Assembly (NCBI RefSeq): GCF_029227915.1
Contig: NC_079881.1
Location: forward strand, 26,885,501-26,949,500
DNA: 64,000 bases
From: Hydractinia symbiolongicarpus
Taxonomy: Eukaryota; Cnidaria; Hydrozoa; Anthoathecata; Hydractiniidae
Direction of reading: 5' to 3'
Under the pieces are notes generated by a model, which had not been told where the DNA came from, made no database searches, and worked only from the letters and a program-made list of their open reading frames with translations. Both the position numbers and the translations under genes were made by a program. Below, one piece after another: positions 24,079 to 36,942 of the stretch (position 1 is its first letter; every line of letters starts with the position of its first letter).

Positions 24079-26236
24079 GGGATTTATAGGAAATGGCTGG
24101 TTTTCGTTTGCCGGCGATTAAACTTCTTTTATTCAACGTCCCATCAAAAATGAAAACATTTTTGAAAACTACAAATCTCATGCGTTTTAGTGGTAAAAAA
24201 ATAATATAAAAAATCGTTCGGGAAATGAGTTTACTCCCTGGGTACTTCCTTTGTATACTTTTAACTATACGTCCAAGCTCGGGATTTACGGGAAATGGCG
24301 GGTTTTCGTTTGCCGGCGATTAAACTTCTTTTATTCAGTGTCTCGTCAAAAATGAAAACATTTTTGAAAACTACAAGTCTCATGCGTTTTAGTGGTGAAA
24401 AAAAAATTTAAAAAATCATTCGGGAAATGAGTTTACTCCCTGGGTACTTTCTTTGTATACATTTGACTACACGGGCCAAGCCCGGGATTTATAAGAAATG
24501 GCTGGCTTTCGTTTGCCGGCGATTAAACCTCTTTCATTAAGCGTCTCATCAAAAATAAAAACATTTTCGAAAACTACAAGTCTCATGCGTTTTAGTGGTG
24601 AAAAAATAATTTAAAAAATCGTTCGGGAAATGAGTTTACTCCCTGGGTACTTTCTTTGTATACTTTTGACTATACGGGCCGAGTCCGGGATTTACGGGAA
24701 ATCGCGGGTTTTCGTTTGCCGGCGATTAAACTTCTTTTATTCAACGTCCCATCAAAAATGAAAACATTTTTGAAAACTACAAGTCTCATGCGTTTTAGTG
24801 GTGAAAAAATAATATAAAAAATCGTTCGGGAAATGAGTTTACTCCCTGGGTACTTTTTTGTATACTTTTGACTATACGGGCCAAGCTCGGAATTTAAGGG
24901 AAATGGCGGGTTTTCGTTTGCCGGCGATTAAACTTCTTTTATTCAACGTCCCATCAAAAATGAAAACATTTTTGAAAACTACAAGTCTTATGCGTTTTAG
25001 TGGTGAAAAAATAATATAAAAAATCGTTCGGGAAATGAGTTTACTTCCTGGGTACTTTCTTTGTATACTTTTGACCATACGGGCCGAGTCCATGAGTTAC
25101 GGGAAATCGCGGGTTTTCGTTTGCCGGCGATTAAACTTCTTTTATTCAACGTCCCATCAAAAATGAAAACATTTTTGAAAACTACAAGTCTTATGCGTTT
25201 TAGTGGTGAAAAAATAATATAAAAAATCGTTCGGGAAATGAGTTTACTCCCTGGGTACTTTCTTTGTATACTTTTGACTATACGGGCCAAGCACGGGATT
25301 TACGGGAAATGGCGGGTTTTCGTTTGCCGGCGATTAAACTTCTTTTATTCAGTGTCTCATCAAAAATGAAAACATTTTTGAAAACTACAAGTCTCATGTG
25401 TTTTAGTGGTGAAAAGATAATTTAAAAAATCGTTTTGGAAATGAGTTTACTCACAGGGTACTTTCTTTGTATACATTCGACTATACGGGCCAAGCCCGGG
25501 GTTTACGGGAAATCGCGGTTTTCGTTTGCCGGCGATTAAACCACTTTCATTAAGCCTCTCATCAAAAATTAAAACATTTCTGAAAACTACAAGTCTCATG
25601 CGTTTTAGTGGTGAAAAAAAAAAAAAAAAAATCATTCGGGAAATGAGTTTACCCCTGGGTACTTTCTTTGTATACATTTGACTACACGGGCCAAGCCCAG
25701 GATTTATAGGAAATGGCTGGTTTTCGATTGCCGGCGATTAAACTTCTTTTATTCAGCGTCCCATCAAAAATGAAAACATTTTTGAAAACTACAAGTCTCA
25801 TGCGTTTTACTGGTAAAAAAATAATATAAAAAATCGTTCGGGAAATGAGTTTACTCCCTGGGAACTTTCTTTGTATACTTTTAACTATACGTCCAAGCCT
25901 GGGATTTACGGGAAATGGCGGGTTTTCGTTTGCCGGCGATTAAACTTCTTTTATTCAGTGTCTCATCAAAAATGAAAACATTTTTGAAAACTACAAGTCT
26001 CATGCGTTTTAGTGGTGAAAAAAAAATTTAAAAAATCATTCGGGAAATGAGTTTACTCCCTGGGTACTTTCTTTGTATACATTTGACTACACGGTCAAAT
26101 CCCGGGATTTATAGGAAATGGCTGGTTTTCGTTTGCCGGCGATTAAACCTCTTTCATTAAGCGTCTCATCAAAAATGAAAACATTTTTGAAAACTACAAG
26201 TCTCATGCGTTTTAGTGGTGAAAAAATAATTTAAAA
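24079..26236 (+). repeat. Composite zone: 44-mer-offset copy then 6-mer
   Basis: A copy of the 15.2-15.9 kb segment (ACAAATCTC at 24171, AAGCTCGGAATTTAAGGG at about 24883) changes within a monomer near 24900-24945 into the back of an a monomer (TTCAACGTCCC, AGTCTTATGCG). A full a-b-c-d-e-f 6-mer follows. The d monomer has a one-base loss (TTTACCCCTGGG near 25650). Confidence 0.75.
25614..25631 (+). repeat. Poly-A tract, 18 bp
   Basis: End of type c in the 6-mer at 25.0-26.2 kb. Confidence 0.9.
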
Positions 26237-28453
26237 AATCGTTCGGGAGATGAGTTTACTCCCAGGGTACTTTCTTTGTATACTTTTGACTATACGGGCC
26301 GAGTCCATGATTTACGGGAAATCGCGGGTTTTCGTTTGCCGGCGATTAAACTTCTTTTATTCAACGTCCCATCAAAAATGAAAACATTTTTGAAAACTAC
26401 AAGTCTCATGCGTTTTAGTGGTGAAAAAATAATATCAAAACTCGTTCGGGAAATGAGTTTACTGCCTGGGTACTTTCTTTGTATACTTTTGACTATACGG
26501 GCCAAGCACGGGATTTACGGGAAATGGCGGGTTTTCGTTTGCCGGCGATTAAACTTCTTTTATTCAGTGTCTCATCAAAAATGAAAACATTTTTGAAAAC
26601 TACAAGTCTCATGTGTTTTAGTGGTGAAAAGATAATTTAAAAAATCGTTTTGGAAATGAGTTTACTCACAGGGTACTTTCTTTGTATACATTCGACTATA
26701 CGGGCCAAGCCCGGTATTTACGGGAAATGGCGGGTTTTCGTTTGCCGGCGATTAAACTTCTTTTATTCAGTGTCTCATCAAAAATGAAAACATTTTTGAA
26801 AACTACAAGTCTCATGCGTTTTAGTGGTGAAAAAAAAATTTAAAAAATCATTCGGGAAATGAGTTTACTCCCTGGGTACTTTCTTTGTATACATTTGACT
26901 ACACGGGCCAAGCCCGGGATTTATAGGAAATGGCTGGTTTTCGTTTGCCGGCGATTAAACCTCTTTCATTAAGCGTCTCATGAAATATGAAAACATTTTT
27001 AAAAACTACAAGTCTCATGCGTTTTAGTGGTGAAAAAATAATTTAAAAAATCGTTCGGGAGATGAGTTTACTACCTGGGTACTTTCTTTGTATACTTTTG
27101 ACTATACGGGCCGAGTCCATGATTTACGGGAAATCGCGGGTTTTCGTTTGCCGGCGATTAAACTTCTTTTATTCAACGTCCCATCAAAAATGAAAACATT
27201 TTTGAAAACTACAAGTCTCATGCGTTTTAGTGGTGAAAAGATAATTTAAAAAATCGTTTTGGAAATGAGTTTACTCACAGGGTACTTTCTTTGTATACAT
27301 TCGACTATACGGGCCAAGCCCGGTATTTACGGGAAATGGCGGGTTTTCGTTTGCCGGCGATTAAACTTCTTTTATTCAGTGTCTCATCAAAAATAAAAAC
27401 ATTTTTGAAAACTACAAGTCTCATGCGTTTTAGTGGTGAAAAAAAAATTTAAAAAATCATTCGGGAAATGAGTTTACTCCCTGGGTACTTTCTTTGTATA
27501 CATTTGACTACACGGGCCAAGCCCGGGATTTATAGGAAATGGCTGGTTTTCGTTTGCCGGCGATTAAACCTCTTTCATTAAGCGTCTCATCAAAAATGAA
27601 AACATTTTTGAAAACTACAAGTCTCATGCGTTTTAGTGGTGAAAAAATAATTTAAAAAATCGTTCGGGAGATGAGTTTACTACCTGGGTACTTTCTTTGT
27701 ATACTTTTGACTATACGGGCCGAGTCCATGATTTACGGGAAATCGCGGGTTTTCGTTTGCCGGCGATTAAACTTCTTTTATTCAACGTCCCATCAAAAAT
27801 GAAAACATTTTTGAAAACTACAAGTCTCATGCGTTTTAGTGGTGAAAAAATAATATAAAAAATCGTTCGGGAAATGAGTTTACTGCCTGGGTACTTTCTT
27901 TGTATACTTTTGACTATACGGGCCAAGCACGGGATTTACGGGAAATGGCGGGTTTTCGTTTGCCGGCGATTAAACTTCTTTTATTCAGTGTCTCATCAAA
28001 AATGAAAACATTTTTGAAAACTACAAGTCTCATGTGTTTTAGTGGTGAAAAGATAATTTAAAAAATCGTTTTGGAAATGAGTTTACTCACAGGGTACTCT
28101 CTTTGTATACATTCGACTATACGGGCCAAGCCCGGTATTTACGCGAAAGGGCGGGTTTTCGTTTGCCGGCGATTAAACTTCTTTTATTCAGTGTCTCATC
28201 AAAAATGAAAACATTTTTGAAAACTACAAGTCTCATGCGTTTTAGTGGTGAAAAAAAAATTTAAAAAATCATTCGGAAAATGAGTTTACTCCCTGGGTAC
28301 TTTCTTTGTATACATTTGACTACACGGGCCAAGCCCGGGATTTATAGGAAATGGCTGGTTTTCGTTTGCCGGCGATTAAACCACTTTCATTAAGCCTCTC
28401 ATCAAAAATTAAAACATTTCTGAAAACTACAAGTCTCATGCGTTTTAGTGGTG

Positions 28454-28470
28454 AAAAAAAAAAAAAAAAA
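28454..28470 (+). repeat. Poly-A tract, 17 bp
   Basis: End of an f/c hybrid monomer, so the tract came with the c back half. Confidence 0.9.
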
Positions 28471-31400
28471 TCATTCGGGAAATGAGTTTACTCCCTGGGT
28501 ACTTTCTTTGTATACATTTGACTACACGGGCGAAGCCCAGGATTTATAGGAAATGGCTGGTTTTCGATTGCCGGCGATTAAACTTCTTTTATTCAGCGTC
28601 CCATCAAAAATGAAAACATTTTTAAAAACTACAAGTCTCATGCGTTTTAGTGGTAAAAAAATAATATAAAAAATCGTTCGGGAAATGAGTTTACTCCCTG
28701 GGAACTTTCTTTGTATACTTTTAACTATACGTCCAAGCCCGGGATTTACGGGAAATGGCGGGTTTTCGTTTGCCGGCGATTAAACTTCTTTTATTCAGTG
28801 TCTCATCAAAAATGAAAACATTTTTGAAAACTACAAGTCTCATGCGTTTTAGTGGTGAAAAAAAAATTTAAAAAATCATTCGGGAAATGAGTTTACTCCC
28901 TGGGTACTTTCTTTGTATACATTTGACTACACGGGCAAAGCCCGGGATTTATAGGAAATGGCTGGTTTTCGTTTGCCGGCGATTAAACCTCTTTCATTAA
29001 GCGTCTCATCAAAAATGAAAACATTTTTGAAAACTACAAGTCTCATGCGTTTTAGTGGTGAAAAAATAATTTAAAAAATCGTTCGGGAGATGAGTTTACT
29101 CCCTGGGTACTTTCTTTGTATACTTTTGACTATACGGGCCGAGTCCATGATTTACGGGAAATCGCGGGTTTTCGTTTGCCGGCGATTAAACTTCTTTTAT
29201 TCAACGTCCCATCAAAAATGAAAACATTTTTGAAAACTACAAGTCTCATGCGTTTTAGTGGTGAAAAAATAATATAAAAACTCGTTCGGGAAATGAGTTT
29301 ACTGCCTGGGTACTTTCTTTGTATACTTTTGACTATACGGGCCAAGCACGGGATTTACGGGAAATGGCGGGTTTTCGTTTGCCGGCGATTAAACTTCTTT
29401 TATTCAGTGTCTCATCAAAAATGAAAACATTTTTGAAAACTACAAGTCTCATGTGTTTTAGTGGTGAAAAGATAATTTAAAAAATCGTTTTTGAAATGAG
29501 TTTACTCACAGGGTACTTTCTTTGTATACATTCGACTATACGGGCCAAGCCCGGTATTTACGGGAAATGGCGGGTTTTCGTTTGCCGGCGATTAAACTTC
29601 TTTTATTCAGTGTCTCATCAAAAATGAAAACATTTTTGAAAACTACAAGTCTCATGCGTTTTAGTGGTGAAAAAAAAATTTAAAAAATCATTCGGGAAAT
29701 GAGTTTACTCCCTGGGTACTTTCTTTGTATACATTTGACTACACGGGCCAAGCCCGGGATTTATAGGAAATGGCTGGTTTTCGTTTGCCGGCGATTAAAC
29801 CTCTTTCATTAGGCGTCTCATCAAAAATGAAAACATTTTTGAAAACTACAAGTCTCATGCGTTTTAGTGGTGAAAAAATAATTTAAAAAATCGTTCGGGA
29901 GATGAGTTTACTACCTGGGTACTTTCTTTGTATACTTTTGACTATACGGGCCGAGTCCATGATTTACGGGAAATCGCGGGTTTTCGTTTGCCGGCGATTA
30001 AACTTCTTTTATTCAACGTCCCATCAAAAATGAAAACATTTTTGAAAACTACAAGTCTCATGCGTTTTAGTGGTGAAAAAATAATATAAAAAATCGTTTG
30101 GGAAATGAGTTTACTGCCTGGGTACTTTCTTTGTATACTTTTGACTATACGGGCCAAGCACGGGTTTTACGGGAAATGGCGGGTTTTCGTTTGCCGGCGA
30201 TTAAACTTCTTTTATTCAGTGTCTCATCAAAAATGAAAACATTTTTGAAAACTAAAAGTCTCATGTGTTTTAGTGGTGAAAAGATAATTTAAAAAATCGT
30301 TTTGGAAATGAGTTTACTCCCTGGGTACTTTCTTTGTATACATTTGACTACACGGGCCAAGCCCGGGATTTATAGTAAATGGCTGGTTTTCGTTTGCCGG
30401 CGATTAAACCTCTTTCATTAAGCGTCTCATCAAAAATGAAAACATTTTTGAAAACTACAAGTCTCATGCGTTTTAGTGGTGAAAAAATAATTTAAAAAAT
30501 CGTTCGGGAGATGAGTTTACTACATGGGTACTTTCTTTGTATACTTTTGACTATACGGGCCGAGTCGATGATTTACGGGAAATCGCGGGTTTTCCTTTGC
30601 CGGCGATTAAACTTCTTTTATTCAACGTCCCATCAAAAATGAAAACATTTTTGAAAACTACAAGTCTCATGCGTTTTAGTGGTGAAAAAATAATATAAAA
30701 AATCGTTCGGGAAATGAGTTTACTGCCTGGGTACTTTCTTTTTATACTTTTGACTATACGGGCCAAGCACGGGATTTACGGGAAATGGCGGGTTTTCGTT
30801 TGCCGGCGATTAAACTTCTTTTATTCAGTGTCTCATCAAAAATGAAAACATTTTTGAAAACTACAAGTCTCATGTGTTTTAGTGGTAAAAAGATAATTTA
30901 AAAAATCGTTTTGGAAATGAGTTTACTCACAGGGCACTTTCTTTGTATACTTTTGACTATACGGGCCAAGCACGGGATTTACTGAAAATGGCGGGTTTTC
31001 GTTTGCCGGCGATTAAACTTCTTTTATTCAGTGTCTCATCAAAAATGAAAACATTTTTGAAAACTGCAAGTCTCATGTATTTTAGTGGTGAAAAGATAAT
31101 TTAAAAAATCGTTTTGGAAATGAATTTACTCACAGGGTACTTTCTTTGTATACATTCGACTATACGGGCCAAGCCCGGTATTTACGGGAAATGGCGGGTT
31201 TTCGTTTGTCGGCGATTAAACTTCTTTTATTCAGTGTCTCATCAAAAATGAAAACATTTTTGAAAACTACAAGTCTCATGCGTTTTAGTGGTGAAAAAAT
31301 AATTTAAAAAATCGTTCGGGAGATGAGTTTACTACCTGGGTACTTTCTTTGTATACTTTTGACTATACGGGCCGAGTCGATGATTTACGGGAAATCGCGG

Positions 31401-32319
31401 GTTTTCCTTTGCCGGCGATTAAACTTCTTTTATTCAACGTCCCATCAAAAATGAAAACATTTTTGAAAACTACAAGTCTCATGCGTTTTAGTGGTGAAAA
31501 AATAATATAAAAAATCGTTCGGGAAATGAGTTTACTGCCTGGGTACTTTCTTTTTATACTTTTGACTATACGGGCCAAGCACGGGATTTACGGGAAATGG
31601 CGGGTTTTCGTTTGCCGGCGATTAAACTTCTTTTATTCAGTGTCTCATCAAAAATGAAAACATTTTTGAAAACTACAAGTCTCATGTGTTTTAGTGGTAA
31701 AAAGATAATTTAAAAAATCGTTTTGGAAATGAGTTTACTCACAGGGCACTTTCTTTGTATACTTTTGACTATACGGGCCAAGCACGGGATTTACGGGAAA
31801 TGGCGGGTTTTCGTTTGCCGGCGATTAAACTTCTTTTATTCAGTGTCTCATCAAAAATGAAAACATTTTTGAAAACTGCAAGTCTCATGTATTTTAGTGG
31901 TGAAAAGATAATTTAAAAAATCGTTTTGGAAATGAATTTACTCACAGGGTACTTTCTTTGTATACATTCGACTATACGGGCCAAGCCCGGTATTTACGGG
32001 AAATGGCGGGTTTTCGTTTGTCGGCGATTAAACTTCTTTTATTCAGTGTCTCATCAAAAATGAAAACATTTTTGAAAACTACAAGTCTCATGTGTTTTAG
32101 TGGTGAAAAGATAATTTAAAAAATCGTTTTGGAAATGAGTTTACTCACAGGGTACTTTCTTTGTATACATTCGACTATACGGGCCAAGCCCGGTATTTAC
32201 GGGAAATAGCGGGTTTTCGTTTGCCGGCGATTGAACTTCTTTTATTCAGTGTCTCATCAAAAATGAAAACATTTTTGAAAACTACAAGTCTCATGCGTTT
32301 TAGTGGTGAAAAAAAAATT

Positions 32320-33130
32320 TAAAAAATCATTCGGGAAATGAGTTTACTCCCTGGGTACTTTCTTTGTATACATTTGACTACACGGGCCAAGCCCGGGATT
32401 TATAGGAAATGGCTGGTTTTCGTTTGCCGGCGATTAAACCTCTTTCATTAAGCGTCTCATCAAAAATGAAAACATTTTTGAAAACTACAAGTCTCATGCG
32501 TTTTAGTGGTGAAAAAATAATTTAAAAAATCGTTCTGGAGATGAGTTTACTACCTGGGTACTTTCTTTGTATACTTTTGACTATACGGGCCGAGTCCATG
32601 ATTTACGGGAAATCGCGGGTTTTCGTTTGCCGGCGATTAAACTTCTTTTATTCAACGTCCCATCAAAAATGAAAACATTTATGAAAACTACAAGTCTCAT
32701 GCGTTTTAGTGGTGAAAAAAAAATTTAAAAAATCATTCGGGAAATGAGTTTACTCCCTGGGTACTTTCTTTGTATACATTTGACTACACGGGCCAAGCCC
32801 GGGATTTATAGGAAATGGCTGGTTTTCGTTTGCCGGCGATTAAACCTCTTTCATTAAGCGTCTCATCAAAAATGAAAACATTTTTGAAAACTACAAGTCT
32901 CATGCGTTTTAGTGGTGAAAAAATAATTTAAAAAATCGTTCTGGAGATGAGTTTACTACCTGGGTACTTTCTTTGTATACTTTTGACTATACGGGCCGAG
33001 TCCATGATTTACGGGAAATCGCGGGTTTTCGTTTGCCGGCGATTAAACTTCTTTTATTCAACGTCCCATCAAAAATGAAAACATTTATGAAAACTACAAG
33101 TCTCATGCGTTTTAGTGGTGAAAAAATAAT
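32320..33130 (+). repeat. Tandem dimer duplication, 406 bp
   Basis: The rare CGTTCTGGAGATGAG (about 32531 and 32937) and CATTTATGAAAAC recur exactly two monomers apart. In the first copy the a monomer ends in the e-type A-rich tail (near 32720), the recombination point. Confidence 0.8.
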
Positions 33131-33199
33131 ATAAAAAATCGTTCGGGAAATGAGTTTACTGCCTGGGTACTTTCTTTGTATACTTTTAACTATACGGGC

Positions 33200-35060
33200 C
33201 AAGCACGGGATTTACGGGAAATGGCGGGTTTTCGTTTGCCGGCGATTAAACGTTTTTTATTCAGTGTCTCATCAAAAATGAAAACATTTTTGAAAACTAC
33301 AAGTCTCATGTGTTTTAGTGGTAAAAAGATAATTTAAAAAATCGTTTTGGAAATGAGTTTACTCACAGGGCACTTTCTTTGTATACTTTTGACTATACGG
33401 GCCAAGCACGGGATTTACGGGAAATGGCGGGTTTTCGTTTGCCGGCGATTAAACTTCTTTTATTCAGTGTCTCATCAAAAATGAAAACATTTTTGAAAAC
33501 TACAAGTCTCATGTGTTTTATTGGTGAAAAGATAATTTTAAAAAATCGTTTTGGAAATGAGTTTACTCACAGGGTACTTTCTTTGTATACTTTTGACTAT
33601 ACTGCCAAGCACGGGATTTACGGGAAATGGCGGGTTTTCGTTTGCCGGCGATTAAACTTCTTTTATTCAGTGTCTCATCAAAAATGAAAACATTTTTGAA
33701 AACTACAAGTCTCATGTGTTTTATTGGTGAAAAGATAATTTAAAAAATCGTTTTGGAAATGAGTTTACTCACAGGGTACTTTCTTTGTATACATTCGACT
33801 ATACGGGCCAAGCCCGGTATTTACGGAAAATGGCGGGTTTTCGTTTGCCGGCGATTAAACTTCTTTTATTCAGTGTCTCATCAAAAATGAAAACATTTTT
33901 GAAAACTACAAGTGTCATGCGTTTTAGTGGTGAAAAAAAAAAAAAAAAAATCATTCGGGAAATGAGTGTACTCCCTGGGTACTTTCTTTGTATACATTTG
34001 ACTACACGGGCCAAGCCCGGGATTTATAGGAAATGGCTGGTTTTCGTTTGCCGGCGATTAAACTTCTTTTATTCAACGTCCCATCAAAAATGAAAACATT
34101 TTTGAAAACTACAAGTCTCATGCGTTTTAGTGGTGAAAAAATAATATAAAAAATCGTTCGGGAAATGAGTTTACTGCCTGGGTACTTTCTTTGTATACTT
34201 TTGACTATACGGGCCAAGCACGGGATTTACGGGAAATGGCGGGTTTTCGTTTGCCGGCGATTAAACTTCTTTTATTCAGTGTCTCATCAAAAATGAAAAC
34301 ATTTTTGAAAACTACAAGTCTCATGTGTTTTAGTGGTAAAAAGATAATTTAAAAAATCGTTTTGGAAATGAGTTTACTCACAGGGCACTTTCTTTGTATA
34401 CTTTTGACTATACGGGCCAAGCACGGGATTTACGGGAAATGGCGGGTTTTCGTTTGCCGGCGATTAAACTTCTTTTATTCAGTGTCTCATCAAAAATGAA
34501 AACATTTTTGAAAACTACAAGTCTCATGTGTTTTATTGGTGAAAAGATAATTTAAAAAATCGTTTTGGAAATGAGTTTACTCACAGGGTACTTTCTTTGT
34601 ATACTTTTGACTATACGGGCCAAGCACGGGATTTACGGGAAATGGCGGGTTTTCGTTTGCCGGCGATTAAACTTCTTTTATTCAGTGTCTCATCAAAAAT
34701 GAAAACATTTTTGAAAACTACAAGTCTCATGTGTTTTATTGGTGAAAAGATAATTTAAAAAATCGTTTTGGAAATGAGTTTACTCACAGGGTACTTTCTT
34801 TGTATACATTCGACTATACGGGCCAAGCCCGGTATTTACGGAAAATGGCGGGTTTTCGTTTGCCGGCGATTAAACTTCTTTTATTCAGTGTCTCATCAAA
34901 AATGAAAACCTTTTTGAAAACTACAAGTCTCATGCGTTTTAGTGGTGAAAAAAAAAATTAAAAAATCATTCGGGAAATGAGTGTACTCCCTGGGTACTTT
35001 CTTTGTATACATTTGACTACACGGGCCAAGCCCGGGATTTATAGGAAATGGCTGGTTTTC
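33200..35060 (+). repeat. 5-mer duplication, 1,015 bp, with repeated b-like monomers
   Basis: CAGGGCACTTTC occurs at 33366 and 34381, offset 1,015. Both copies contain two consecutive c/b hybrids ending in TGTTTTATTGG, then c' with TTTACGGAAAATGG and GAGTGTACTCCC. The first copy also carries poly-A(18) and a lost GG (ATACTGCCAAG near 33601). Confidence 0.8.
33933..33950 (+). repeat. Poly-A tract, 18 bp
   Basis: Located at the end of a c' monomer, which normally ends GAAAAAAAAATTT; either gained independently or acquired by conversion from c. Confidence 0.85.
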
Positions 35061-36402
35061 GTTTGCCGGCGATTAAACCTCTTTCATTAAGCGTGTCATC
35101 AAAAATGAAAACATTTTTGAAAACTACAAGTCTCATGCGTTTTAGTGGTGAAAAAATAATTTAAAAAATCGTTCGGGAGATGAGTTTACTCCCTGGGTAC
35201 TTTCTTTGTATACTTTTGACTATACGGGCCGAGTCCATGATTTACGGGAAATCGCGGGTTTTCGTTTGCCGGCGATTAAACTTCTTTTATTCAACGTCCC
35301 ATCAAAAATGAAAACATTTTTGAAAACTACAAGTCTCATGCGTTTTAGTGGTGAAAAAATAATATAAAAAATCGTTCGGGAAATGAGTTTACTGCCTGGG
35401 TACTTTCTTTGTATACTTTTGACTATACGGGCCAAGCACGGGATTTACGGGAAATGGCGGGTTTTCGTTTGCCGGCGATTAAACTTCTTTTATTCAGTGT
35501 CTCATCAAAAATGAAAACATTTTTAAAAACTACAAGTCTCATGTGTTTTAGTGGTGAAAAGATAATTTAAAAAATCGTTTTGGAAATGAATTTACTCACA
35601 GGGTACTTTCTTTGTATACATTCGACTATACGGGCCAAGCCCGGTATTTACGGGAAATGGCGGGTTTTCGTTTGCCGGCGATTAAACTTCTTTTATTCAG
35701 TGTCTCATCAAAAATGAAAACATTTTTGAAAACTACAAGTCTCATGCGTTTTAGTGGTGAAAAAATAATTTAAAAAATCGTTCGGGAGATGAGTTTACTC
35801 CCTGGGTAGTTTCTTTGTATACATTTGACTACACGGGCCAAGCCCGGGATTTATAGGAAATGGCTGGTTTTCGTTTGCCGGCGATTAAACCTCTTTCATT
35901 AAGCGTCTCATCAAAAATGAAAACATTTTTGAAAACTACAAGTCTCATGCGTTTTAGTGGTGAAAAAATAATTTAAAAAATCGTTCGGGAGATGAGTTTA
36001 CTACCTGGGTACTTTCTTTGTATACTTTTGACTATACGGGCCGAGTCCATGATTTACGGGAAATCGCGGGTTTTCGTTTGCCGGCGATTAAACTTCTTTT
36101 ATTCAACGTCCCATCAAAAATGAAAACATTTTTGAAAACTACAAGTCTCATGCGTTTTAGTGGTGAAAAAATAATATAAAAAATCGTTCGGGAAATGAGT
36201 TTACTGCCTGGGTACTTTCTTTGTATACTTTTGACTATACGGGCCAAGCACGGGATTTACGGGAAATGGCGGGTTTTCGTTTGCCGGCGATTAAACTTCT
36301 TTTATTCAGTGTCTCATCAAAAATGAAAACATTTTTGAAAACTACAAGTCTCATGTGTTTTAGTGGTGAAAAGATAATTTAAAAATCGTTTTGGAAATGA
36401 GT

Positions 36403-36942
36403 TTACTCACAGGGTACTTTCTTTGTATACATTCGACTATACGGGCCAAGCCCGGTATTTACGGGAAATCGCGGTTTTCGTTTGCCGGCGATTAAACCAC
36501 TTTCATTAAGCCTCTCATCAAAAATGAAAACATTTCTGAAAACTACAAGTCTCATGCGTTTTAGTGGTGAAAAAATAACTAAAAAAATCATTCGGGAAAT
36601 GAGTTTACTCCCTGGGTACTTTCTTTGTATACATTTGACTACACGGGCCAAGCCCGGGATTTATAGGAAATGGCTGGTTTTCGTTTGCCGGCGATTAAAC
36701 CTCTTTCATTAAGCGTCTCATCAAAAATGAAAACATTTTTGAAAACTACAAGTCTCATGCGTTTTAGTGGTGAAAAAATAATTTAAAAAATCGTTCGGGA
36801 GATGAGTTTACTCCCTGGGTACTTTCTTTGTATACTTTTGACTATACGGGCCGAGTCCATGATTTACGGGAAATCGCGGGTTTTCGTTTGCCGGCGATTA
36901 AACTTCTTTTATTCAACGTCCCATCAAAAATGAAAACATTTT
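36403..36942 (+). repeat. Monomers linking 4-mer and 7-mer domains
   Basis: A c-like monomer has a new end, AAAAAATAACTAAAAAAATC (near 36571), in place of poly-A. It is followed by f and a. Confidence 0.7.

Larger units (their letters stand above)
26237..36402 (+). repeat. 4-mer HOR domain a-b-c'-f, ~811 bp
   Basis: Type a starts recur near 27.1, 27.7, 29.1, 29.9, 30.55, 31.36, 32.6, 33.0, 35.2 and 36.0 kb, mostly 811-812 bp apart. Insertions and losses of one to three monomers and several hybrids break the cycle. These include a/b near 27230, f/c near 28375 (bringing back c, d, e for one turn), c/b near 30940 and 31750 (GGGCACTTTC with AAGCACGGG), and c'/f near 31280. Confidence 0.82.

Noticed and set aside
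12640-33950. Poly-A tracts as tails of retroposon insertions
   Set aside because: They occur at a fixed monomer phase, replace the A-rich monomer end, and have no inserted sequence or target-site duplication beside them.
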